Assembly: GCA_041178405.1 (NCBI GenBank)
Contig: JBEGVK010000113.1
Coordinates: 1 to 27,774, forward strand
Reading direction: 5' to 3'
Source of the DNA: UBA668 sp041178405
GTDB taxonomy: Bacteria > Actinomycetota > Acidimicrobiia > Acidimicrobiales > Ilumatobacteraceae
DNA: 27,774 bases
The notes below the pieces were generated by a model. The model saw only the letters and a list, made by a program, of their open reading frames with translations. It was not told where the DNA came from and searched no databases. The position numbers and the translations under genes were made by a program. Positions 20,030 through 27,222 of the stretch are shown here, piece by piece (position 1 is the stretch's first letter; each line of letters starts with the position of its first letter).

Positions 20030-21078
20030 TCGCCGTCCTCATCGCTGGCGCAGCGTCGATGGTCTTCTCGCTTGCCGGCACGAGGTACCTGATCGGCTAC
20101 TTCCGCCAGCGGGGCGTCGGTCAGCCCATCCTCGGCAAGGAGGATCGCGGTCCCGAACACCATATGAGCAAGAAGGGGACGCCGACGATGGGCGGACTCG
20201 CCATCGTCGTCGCTGCAGCCGCCGGATGGCTGGTGGCACATCTCAGGCCTGGCCTGCCGTTCAGCGACCAAGCCCTCATCATGTGGACCGGCATCGTGGT
20301 GATGGCCTTCATGGGCTTCCTTGACGACTTCATCAAGGTTCGAAAGCGCCACAACCGCGGCATCTTCTGGAAGAAGAAGGGCTATCTCACCTTCGCCCTG
20401 TCGCTCCTGCTGGCGTGGTGGCTCGTGGCCACCACTGGCGTCAGCGAGACCATTGCCTTCACCCGCGCCGACTTTCCGGGGTGGGAGGTTCCGTGGCCGG
20501 TGTTCGTCGTGTTCACGGCGGTGATCATCTGGAGCACGAGCAATGCGGTGAACGTCACCGACGGCCTCGACGGCCTTGCCGGTGGCTCGGCAATGATGGC
20601 GTTCGGCGCGTTCGCGATCATTGCCTACTGGGCGTTCCGCAATCCGGCGATCTACGGCGCAGTGGTGAATCCGCTCGATCTTGCCGTGCTCGCTGCCGCG
20701 TTCGGTGGTGCCTGTGCCGGATTCCTGTGGTTCAACGCCGCGCCGGCGAGAATTTTCATGGGCGACGTCGGGGCACTCGGCATCGGCACAGCCCTCGCAC
20801 TGCTGGCGATCACCACCAACACGCATCTGCTGCTCGTGCTCATCTGCGGCATCAATGTGATGGAGGCGGGCAGCGTTGCCGTGCAGATGGGCGTGTTCAA
20901 GGCGTCGGGACGGACGAGACGCCTGTTCCGGATGACGCCGATCCACCACCACTTCGAGCTCGTCGGCTGGCCGGAGACCACGGTCATCATCCGCTTCTGG
21001 ATCATCTGCGGCATCTGCGTGGCGGCTGCACTCGGCATCTTCATCGGCGACTTCACGAGAGTGCTGGATCGACTGTGA
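20026..21078 (+). CDS. mraY: Phospho-N-acetylmuramoyl-pentapeptide transferase MraY
   Basis: Integral membrane enzyme that makes lipid I from UDP-MurNAc-pentapeptide and undecaprenyl phosphate; 350 residues with about ten hydrophobic segments. Catalytic landmarks are intact: KKGTPTMGGL at 49-58, Asp100-Asp101 in FLDDFIKV, NVTDGLDGLAGG at 176-187, FMGD at 244-247, and the loop histidines in MTPIHHHFEL at 307-309. The segment after FMGD reads VGALGIG rather than the common TGSLALG. The start ATG 20026 overlaps the murE stop, and the stop overlaps the murD GTG, so it is translationally coupled on both sides. Confidence 0.97.
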   Translation: MIAVLIAGAASMVFSLAGTRYLIGYFRQRGVGQPILGKEDRGPEHHMSKKGTPTMGGLAIVVAAAAGWLVAHLRPGLPFSDQALIMWTGIVVMAFMGFLDDFIKVRKRHNRGIFWKKKGYLTFALSLLLAWWLVATTGVSETIAFTRADFPGWEVPWPVFVVFTAVIIWSTSNAVNVTDGLDGLAGGSAMMAFGAFAIIAYWAFRNPAIYGAVVNPLDLAVLAAAFGGACAGFLWFNAAPARIFMGDVGALGIGTALALLAITTNTHLLLVLICGINVMEAGSVAVQMGVFKASGRTRRLFRMTPIHHHFELVGWPETTVIIRFWIICGICVAAALGIFIGDFTRVLDRL

Positions 21079-22436
21079 GCGGCGCTGCCTATGTTCATGG
21101 CCTCGCGGCAAGCGGCGAAGCGCTCTGCGGCGAGTTGATCCGCCGCGGGTGGCGAGTGGTTGTCGCAGACGATGCTCCGAACGACACAACTCGAGCCGCG
21201 GCAGCTCGACTGGGAACAACCCTCGTCGAACGACCGACTCCGTCACAGGTCGAGCGGATGGTCGCCGACGTCGACATCGTCTGCCCAGCACCGGGTGTGC
21301 CAGAGACGCACGCGGTCATCGAGGCGGCCGTTGCGGCAGGCCGCCCGCTGCGAACCGAGATCGACCTGGCATACGAGTGGGAGCAGTTGCGGCCCGGCGG
21401 GGCGAGGCCGATGCTTGCCGTCACCGGGACAGACGGCAAGACCACGACGACGATGCTCGCCGCGCATCTCGCAGCTGGAGCAGGGCATCGGGTGGCCGCC
21501 GTGGGAAACACCGAGACGCCACTGGTGGCTGCGCTCGCCGAACCCGTCGACCTGTTCGTGGTCGAGTGCAGCAGTTTCCGGCTGGCATGGATCGACTCGT
21601 TCCGTGCCGAGGCATCTGCCTGGCTGAACCTCGCCCCCGATCATCTCAACTGGCACCGGTCGCTCGAGTCATACATCGCCGCCAAGGCGAGGATGTGGCG
21701 GCACTGCCGACCCAGTGACGTCGCCATCGGCGCCGCCGATGATCCGACGGTGATGACCCACCTCCGCGAGTGTGCTGGACCGACTCGTACGTTCGGGACG
21801 ACCGGCGCCGATTACCACCTCGTCGGTGATGTGCTCGTGGGACCCGGGGGGCCGATCTCGCCGCTCGACTCCCTGCCAAGGTCGCTGCCGCACGACATCA
21901 CCAACACGCTCGCAGCCTCGGCGCTAGTCCTCGAATCGGGCCTCGGCACGGCCGACGACATCGCGCGGTCCTTGCCGTCGTTCCTGCACCCCGCACATCG
22001 CATCGAACCAGTCGGCGAGATCGACGGGGTGCGCTGGTTCAACGACTCGAAGGCCACGACACCACACGCAGCCCTCACAGCGATCAGGTCGTTCGATCGA
22101 ATCGTGTTGCTTGCCGGGGGGCGAAACAAGGGACTCGACCTCGGCGCGCTCGCCAGCGAGCACCGACGGATCGTGGCTGTCATCGGCCTCGGCGAGGCCG
22201 CTGACGAGGTGATTGCAGCGTTCGCAGCGCACTGCCCGACGGCGGCTGCTGGCTCGATGTCTGATGCGGTCGCCACAGCGCGGCGCCTCGCAGCGCCGGG
22301 CGACGTGGTGCTGCTGTCACCCGCCTGTGCGAGTTTCGACTGGTATCCCGATGGCGGCTATCCGGCGAGGGGCGACGACTTCCGTCGCCTCGTTGCGGCG
22401 ATGTCGCCGGCCACATCCGCGCAGAGGGCGTCATGA
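21075..22436 (+). CDS. murD: UDP-MurNAc-L-alanine:D-glutamate ligase MurD
   Basis: Cytosolic ligase adding D-Glu to UDP-MurNAc-L-Ala, 453 residues. ATP-binding VTGTDGKTTTT is at 116-126, with Asp where Asn is more usual. VECSSFRL and the NLAPDHLNWH block follow, then HRIEPVGEIDGVRWFNDSKA with the MurD-type NDSKATTP motif. AGGRNKG and the late LLSPACASFDWY are typical of MurD C-terminal domains. The N-terminal dinucleotide-like loop is weak (YVHGLAASGEAL). GTG 21075 overlaps the mraY stop (GTGA); the open frame continues upstream inside mraY but is not coding there. The stop overlaps the ftsW start (ATGA). Confidence 0.95.
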   Translation: MSGAAYVHGLAASGEALCGELIRRGWRVVVADDAPNDTTRAAAARLGTTLVERPTPSQVERMVADVDIVCPAPGVPETHAVIEAAVAAGRPLRTEIDLAYEWEQLRPGGARPMLAVTGTDGKTTTTMLAAHLAAGAGHRVAAVGNTETPLVAALAEPVDLFVVECSSFRLAWIDSFRAEASAWLNLAPDHLNWHRSLESYIAAKARMWRHCRPSDVAIGAADDPTVMTHLRECAGPTRTFGTTGADYHLVGDVLVGPGGPISPLDSLPRSLPHDITNTLAASALVLESGLGTADDIARSLPSFLHPAHRIEPVGEIDGVRWFNDSKATTPHAALTAIRSFDRIVLLAGGRNKGLDLGALASEHRRIVAVIGLGEAADEVIAAFAAHCPTAAAGSMSDAVATARRLAAPGDVVLLSPACASFDWYPDGGYPARGDDFRRLVAAMSPATSAQRAS

Positions 22437-23641
22437 CCGCCCGCTCGACGGCAATCGGCGACAGGCGCGGTGTCGCCTCGCAGCGGGCGGGCGCACGGCG
22501 CCGTCACCCAGCCCACCGTCGCGCCGGCCTCGGATCGGCCTCGCCGACGCCGCCGCCGGTGGCGTTCTACGTGATTGCCGTCGTGGCGGCCGCCTTCACG
22601 CTGCTGGGGCTCGTGATGGTGCTGTCGGCCTCGTCGGTGAGCCTGTTCCACAAGGGCCAGTCGCCGTGGCGCATCTTCAACCGACAGATCTGGTGGGCGG
22701 TGATCGGGTTCTGCGGACTCTGGATGGCGATGAAGATGCCGTTGCACAGGGTGCGGCCATTCGCCGGCGCCTGCGCAGTCATCTCGATCGTGCTGATGAT
22801 CCTGCCGCTCCTGCCCGGTGTGGGCGTGACGGTGAACGGTGCCCAGGCGTGGGTGGCCGTCGGCCAGCTCACATTCCAGCCGAGCGAGTTCCTCAAATTG
22901 GCGCTGCTGGTGCAGTGCGCGAACGTCGTCGCCGGCAGGAACGGCGAGCCGCTCGATGTCAGCCGGCGGTTCGGGCCGGTGGCCGTCTTCGGCGTGCTCG
23001 GGGCCGGACTCTGCGCACTGCAGGGCGACCTCGGATCCGGCATCGTGGTGGCCTCGATCGCGTTGGCCGTGGCATTCATCGCCGGAGCCCCGCTCGGTCC
23101 GGTCATCGGCGTCGCCAGCACCGGATTCGGCGTCGGACTGCTGTACGTGCTCCAAGACGCGAAGCGACTGGCCCGATTCACCGCATTCCTCGACCTCGCC
23201 GGCACGAAAGAGCACGCCGGATATCAGGGCTGGCAGGCACGGATCGGCATCGCCCAGGGCGGCCTCACCGGCAGCGGCGTCGGACGGGGCGACAACAAGC
23301 TCGGCGAGTTCCTCCCACTCGCGCACAGCGACTTCATCTTCGCTGTGGTCGCCGAGGAGCTCGGTCTCATCGGCGTCCTCATCGTGCTTGGCGGCTTCTT
23401 CGCCCTGCTGTTCGCAGCAGTCCAGGTGGCGCTGGCAACCCAGGACCGGTTCCACATGGTCCTCGCCGCCGGCATCGGCGCATGGTTCGCCGTGCAGGCG
23501 ACCATCAACATCGGCGGTGTCACCGGACTGATGCCGATCACCGGGCTGACGTTGCCGTTCTTCTCGGCGGGCGGCAGTTCGCTGCTCGTCACTCTCACCG
23601 CTGCCGGACTGCTGCTCAACGTCGCCCGCAACGTCAGGTGA
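22433..23641 (+). CDS. ftsW: SEDS peptidoglycan glycosyltransferase FtsW
   Basis: Divisome lipid II polymerase, 402 residues, with about ten transmembrane helices after a 40-residue arginine-rich cytosolic tail (9 Arg, one acidic residue). SEDS landmarks are the loop NGAQAWVAVGQLTFQPSEF with the QPSEF core at 149-153, the catalytic Asp199 in LQGDLGSGIVV (a Gly replaces the usual Pro before Asp), and VGRGDNKLGEFLPLAHSDFI. The ending TGLTLPFFSAGGSSLL is also typical. Placement four genes after ftsI supports FtsW rather than RodA. ATG 22433 overlaps the murD stop. The murG start is 7 bases downstream, the only non-overlapping junction in this stretch. Confidence 0.95.
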   Translation: MTARSTAIGDRRGVASQRAGARRRHPAHRRAGLGSASPTPPPVAFYVIAVVAAAFTLLGLVMVLSASSVSLFHKGQSPWRIFNRQIWWAVIGFCGLWMAMKMPLHRVRPFAGACAVISIVLMILPLLPGVGVTVNGAQAWVAVGQLTFQPSEFLKLALLVQCANVVAGRNGEPLDVSRRFGPVAVFGVLGAGLCALQGDLGSGIVVASIALAVAFIAGAPLGPVIGVASTGFGVGLLYVLQDAKRLARFTAFLDLAGTKEHAGYQGWQARIGIAQGGLTGSGVGRGDNKLGEFLPLAHSDFIFAVVAEELGLIGVLIVLGGFFALLFAAVQVALATQDRFHMVLAAGIGAWFAVQATINIGGVTGLMPITGLTLPFFSAGGSSLLVTLTAAGLLLNVARNVR

Positions 23642-23648
23642 CCGGCGC

Positions 23649-24791
23649 GTGAGCGGCACCTTCGCGGTGGTCACCGGCGGCGGCACGGCTGGGCATGTCC
23701 TGCCTGCGCTCGCCATCGCCGAGGCACTGGTTGCCGCCGGCCACCCGCCCGGATCAGTCCACTATGTGGGCACGACACGCGGCATCGAGTCGACGCTGGT
23801 GCCACCGACCGGGTATCCGCACACCCTCCTCGATGTCGTCGGCCTCCAGCGGCGGGTCTCGCGCCGCAATCTGACGTTCCTGCCTCGGATGGTGAGAGCA
23901 GTGCTCCTTGCGACCCGGCTGCTCGAGTCGCTGCGGCCGGCGGTCGTGGTCAACCTCGGGGGGTACGGCAGCTTTCCGGCGACATGGGCGGCTCGGCGGC
24001 TCGGGATTCCATACGTCATCGTCAGCTACGACCGGACGCCGGGCCTCGTCTCGCGCCTGCTCGCTCCCGGAGCAGCTGCAGTGGCTGCTGCCACAGCCGG
24101 ATCGCCGCTGCCGAACGCGGCGGTGACCGGCGCACCAGTCCGCCAGGCGCTCGTGGCGCTCGACCGCGACGGTGCCCGACCAGCGGCGCGCGCCGCGCTC
24201 GGCCTTCCGGCGGACAGGTTCGTGGTGGCCGTGATCGGTGGGTCACTCGGCGCTGTGGCTGTCAACCGGGCGGTCGTGGGTGCCGTCGACCTGCTTGCCG
24301 GACGCCACGACCTTGCCGTGTATCACGTCGTCGGTCAGCGGAACCTCGCTGCCGCTGCACCCCCTCGGGACGGCGCGTCGGGCATCCTGTACGCAGTGAC
24401 CGGCTTCGAGGATCGAATGCCCGAGGTCTACTCGGCGGCTGACCTGATGGTGACCCGCGCCGGGGCGGGCACGATCGCCGAACTTGCCACGGTCGGCGCT
24501 CCCGCCATCATCGTCCCGTGGCCCGGTGCCGCAGCGCACCACCAGGCCGAGAACGCACGGGTCCTCGCCGACGCCGGCGCAGCCGTCGTGATCGACGAGA
24601 CAGATCTCACCGCCGAGCGACTCGCTGCGGAGATTCAGCGACTCGCCGCCGACCCCCGTGCGGTGGCTGCGATGGCCGAGAGCGCTCGCCGTGCCGGAGC
24701 ACTGCACCGCAGCGGAAACCTCTGTTCGCTGATCGAGCGCGTCGGACGGGCAGGGATGCCGCCGGACCTCTCGGACGGAGACAGCGCATGA
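23649..24791 (+). CDS. murG: Lipid II synthase MurG
   Basis: Membrane-associated GT28/GT-B glycosyltransferase adding GlcNAc to lipid I, 380 residues. The N-terminal lipid/phosphate loop is GGGTAGH at 10-16, NLGGYGSFP is near 97, VIGGSLGAVAVN marks the start of the C-domain, and TRAGAGTIAELATVGAPAI with the following HHQAENARVL forms the UDP-GlcNAc site. The conserved HEQN-type loop is replaced by SYDRTPGLVSRLLA, and the GGSQG glutamine by leucine. Function is still the most likely reading given context and the other motifs. GTG 23649 fits the family start; the stop overlaps murC (ATGA). Confidence 0.94.
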   Translation: MSGTFAVVTGGGTAGHVLPALAIAEALVAAGHPPGSVHYVGTTRGIESTLVPPTGYPHTLLDVVGLQRRVSRRNLTFLPRMVRAVLLATRLLESLRPAVVVNLGGYGSFPATWAARRLGIPYVIVSYDRTPGLVSRLLAPGAAAVAAATAGSPLPNAAVTGAPVRQALVALDRDGARPAARAALGLPADRFVVAVIGGSLGAVAVNRAVVGAVDLLAGRHDLAVYHVVGQRNLAAAAPPRDGASGILYAVTGFEDRMPEVYSAADLMVTRAGAGTIAELATVGAPAIIVPWPGAAAHHQAENARVLADAGAAVVIDETDLTAERLAAEIQRLAADPRAVAAMAESARRAGALHRSGNLCSLIERVGRAGMPPDLSDGDSA

Positions 24792-26221
24792 GCACGTCGC
24801 TGCTGCCGAGACCTGTTGCGCCGATCGACCTCTCGGTGCCACGCCGGTTGCACGTCATCGGTGTCGGCGGACCGGGGATGAGCGCCATCGCAATCGCCCT
24901 CGCCGAGATGGGCCATCGGGTCAGCGGCAGCGACATCCGCGAACAGCCGTCACTCGACAGGGTCCGCGCCGCAGGCGTCGACGTGGCAGTGGGCCATTCA
25001 CGCACCGCCGTTCACGGGTGCGATGCCGTGACATGGTCGACCGCGATCCCAGAGCGGAACATCGAGCGCGATGAGGCAGTCCGAATCGGGGTTCCCTCAT
25101 TGCACCGCTCGGCGATGCTCGCATCGATCTGCGCCCGTGCGAAGTCGATCGGGGTCGCCGGCACGCATGGCAAGACGTCGACGTCGTCGATGCTGATGCT
25201 CGTTCTGCACGATCACGGGATGCGGCCCGGCTTCGTCATCGGCGGTGATGTCACCGACATGGGAACCGGCGCACAGTGGACGGGAGGGGAGTGGTTCGTC
25301 GTGGAGTCCGACGAGAGCGACGGCACCCACCTCGCGCTGCCGCTCGCCGGCACCATTCTCACCAATGTCGAGAGCGACCACCTCGAGCACTACGGCAGCC
25401 TCGCCGGGATCATCGACGGATTCCGCAGGTACCTGCGCCAGGTGGACGGCCCTCGAGTGCTGTGCGTCGATGATCCGGTCTGCGCCTCGCTCGCCATCGA
25501 ACTGCGACGCGACGGCATCGACGTCGTCACCTATGGAACCGACCCTTCCGCCGATGTGGTCATCGGCGCGATCACGCCGGCCGACGGCTCGATGCAGTTC
25601 AGCCTCGCGTGGGCTGATGCGGGCACCGAGCCGATCGTCGTGCGACTGCCGCTCCGTGGCCGCCACAACGTTCTCAATGCTGCCGGAGCGATGGCGATGG
25701 CCGTCGCCGTCGGCGTGCCCGCACGGGACACCGCCCGCTCCCTGTCCCGCTTCGGCGGCGTAGCCCGCCGCTTCGACGTCCGCGCGGTCATCGACGGCAT
25801 CACGCTTGTCGACGACTACGCGCACCTGCCGTCGGAGATCGCCGCAGTGCTGGGTGCAGCGAGGACGAGCGGCGATGACTGGAAGCGCGTCGTTGCTGTG
25901 TTCCAGCCGAACCGCTACAACCGAATGGAGGCAATGTGGCGCGATTACGCCGATGCCTTCGTCGACGCCGACCTCGTGGTGCTCACCGACATCTACGCAT
26001 CCGGGACCACGCCGATACCCGGAGTGACCGGAAAGCTCGTCGTCAATGCAGTGCTCGACCGGCATCCGGCGGCGCACGTGGTGTGGTTGCCCCGGCGGCA
26101 TGACCTCGTCGAGTACCTCGCCTCGTCGCTGCGACCCGGTGACGTGTGCATCTCGATGGGCTGCGGTGACATCGCGGCGCTTCCCGACGAGGTCGAACGG
26201 CGAAGGGGGAGTGCTCGGTGA
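24788..26221 (+). CDS. murC: UDP-N-acetylmuramate:L-alanine ligase MurC
   Basis: Cytosolic ligase adding the first amino acid to UDP-MurNAc, 477 residues. The nucleotide loop HVIGVGGPGMSAIA is at 22-35, the ATP loop GVAGTHGKTSTS at 122-133, and ESDESDGTHL and NVESDHLEHYGS are typical of MurC. GRHNVLNAAGA and VDDYAHLPSEI follow. The last reads DDYAHL where the usual DDYxHHPTE has a second His, and the late QPNRYNR replaces the usual QPHRYSR. The C-terminus has the GDVCISMGCGDI block. ATG 24788 overlaps the murG stop; the open frame continues upstream inside murG but is noncoding there. Confidence 0.95.
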   Translation: MSTSLLPRPVAPIDLSVPRRLHVIGVGGPGMSAIAIALAEMGHRVSGSDIREQPSLDRVRAAGVDVAVGHSRTAVHGCDAVTWSTAIPERNIERDEAVRIGVPSLHRSAMLASICARAKSIGVAGTHGKTSTSSMLMLVLHDHGMRPGFVIGGDVTDMGTGAQWTGGEWFVVESDESDGTHLALPLAGTILTNVESDHLEHYGSLAGIIDGFRRYLRQVDGPRVLCVDDPVCASLAIELRRDGIDVVTYGTDPSADVVIGAITPADGSMQFSLAWADAGTEPIVVRLPLRGRHNVLNAAGAMAMAVAVGVPARDTARSLSRFGGVARRFDVRAVIDGITLVDDYAHLPSEIAAVLGAARTSGDDWKRVVAVFQPNRYNRMEAMWRDYADAFVDADLVVLTDIYASGTTPIPGVTGKLVVNAVLDRHPAAHVVWLPRRHDLVEYLASSLRPGDVCISMGCGDIAALPDEVERRRGSAR

Positions 26222-27222
26222 CGGCCGCACGCTGCGGGGCCGACCTCGCCGGGCGCCTGCATGAGGCAGCCGCTGCGTTGGGAGGGTGTGCGACCACCGA
26301 TGCGCCGCTGGCGCCAATGACCACCTACCGGGTCGGCGGGCCAGCGGCAGTGCTGGCCTCGCCGCGCACGATGGCCGACCTCATGCTGGTCGGCGACGTC
26401 GTGACGCGACTCGATCTTCCCGTGGCGGTGATCGGCCGCGGTTCGAACCTGCTGGTCGCCGACGCCGGCTTCTGCGGCGTTGCGGTGACGCTCGGCGAGA
26501 TGGCCGGCGAATGCGACCGCATCGCCGTCGGCGAGCCAGCAGGTGACTGCGCCGAGGTCCGCGCCGGTGGTGCGGTCGCGCTGCCGGTGCTCGCACGGCG
26601 GACGGTGGCAGCCGGACTCGCTGGATTCGAATGGGCCGTTGGCGTGCCGGGCAGCGTCGGCGGTGCCGTGCGCATGAATGCCGGTGGCCACGGCAGCGAC
26701 ATGGCGGCGTCGCTGCGCTCAGCGTCGATCGTCGACCTTCGGCGCGGCGTTGCCGCAGAGGTGCCCGCCGGCCGGCTCGGACTGCGGTTCCGCGGCAGTG
26801 ACCTTGCCGACCACCAGGTGGTCGTCGCTGCGACATTGAGACTCGAACACGATCCCTCGGCCGATGGCGACGCCGGAGAACGTGCTCTCGCCGAGATCGT
26901 CCGCTGGCGGCGCGAGCACCAGCCGGGCGGACAGAACGCTGGCTCCGTGTTCGTCAACCCGCGCCCCGGTGAGCTCGCTGCGGCACAGCTGATCGATGCC
27001 TGCGGCCTCCGCGGCCGTCGCATCGGCGGTGCACAGGTCAGCGACAAGCATGCGAACTTCATCCAGGCGTCTGAGTCGGCTACTGCCGCCGATGTGCGGT
27101 CGCTCATGGAACTCGTACGCGACGCAGTGCTCGACCGCTCGGGACACCTGCTTCGGAGCGAGATCAGGCTCCTCGGCTTCGACGAGGTGTCCGACGAGCA
27201 GCCCGTAGGGGTCGCCCTGTGA
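26218..27222 (+). CDS. murB: UDP-N-acetylenolpyruvoylglucosamine reductase MurB
   Basis: Cytosolic flavoenzyme reducing UDP-GlcNAc-enolpyruvate with NADPH, 334 residues. FAD-site landmarks are TYRVGGPA at 36-43, VIGRGSNLLV at 71-80, and GFEWAVGVPGSVGGAVRMN at about 136-154. The proton donor is Ser243 in QNAGSVFVNP, and the final catalytic Glu315 is in LLRSEIRLLG. GAQVSDKHANFI is also typical. GTG 26218 overlaps the murC stop (GTGA), and the murB stop overlaps the GTG of the following open frame. Confidence 0.96.
   Translation: MTAARCGADLAGRLHEAAAALGGCATTDAPLAPMTTYRVGGPAAVLASPRTMADLMLVGDVVTRLDLPVAVIGRGSNLLVADAGFCGVAVTLGEMAGECDRIAVGEPAGDCAEVRAGGAVALPVLARRTVAAGLAGFEWAVGVPGSVGGAVRMNAGGHGSDMAASLRSASIVDLRRGVAAEVPAGRLGLRFRGSDLADHQVVVAATLRLEHDPSADGDAGERALAEIVRWRREHQPGGQNAGSVFVNPRPGELAAAQLIDACGLRGRRIGGAQVSDKHANFIQASESATAADVRSLMELVRDAVLDRSGHLLRSEIRLLGFDEVSDEQPVGVAL

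Noticed and set aside
20020..20035. murF hidden in another frame near murE/mraY
   Set aside because: No second Mur-ligase ATP loop or MurF motif appears between murE and mraY on either strand, and the genes overlap.
19846..21291. 481-codon minus-strand open frame across murE and mraY
   Set aside because: Both plus-strand genes carry full family motifs, and the minus frame is charged low-complexity sequence typical of antisense shadows.
22358..23716. 452-codon minus-strand open frame opposite ftsW
   Set aside because: FtsW motifs and coupled start/stop overlaps are on the plus strand; the minus product is His/Glu-rich with no domain.
25097..26317. 406-codon minus-strand open frame opposite murC
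   Set aside because: A shadow of murC; no motif, no coupling and no promoter signal.
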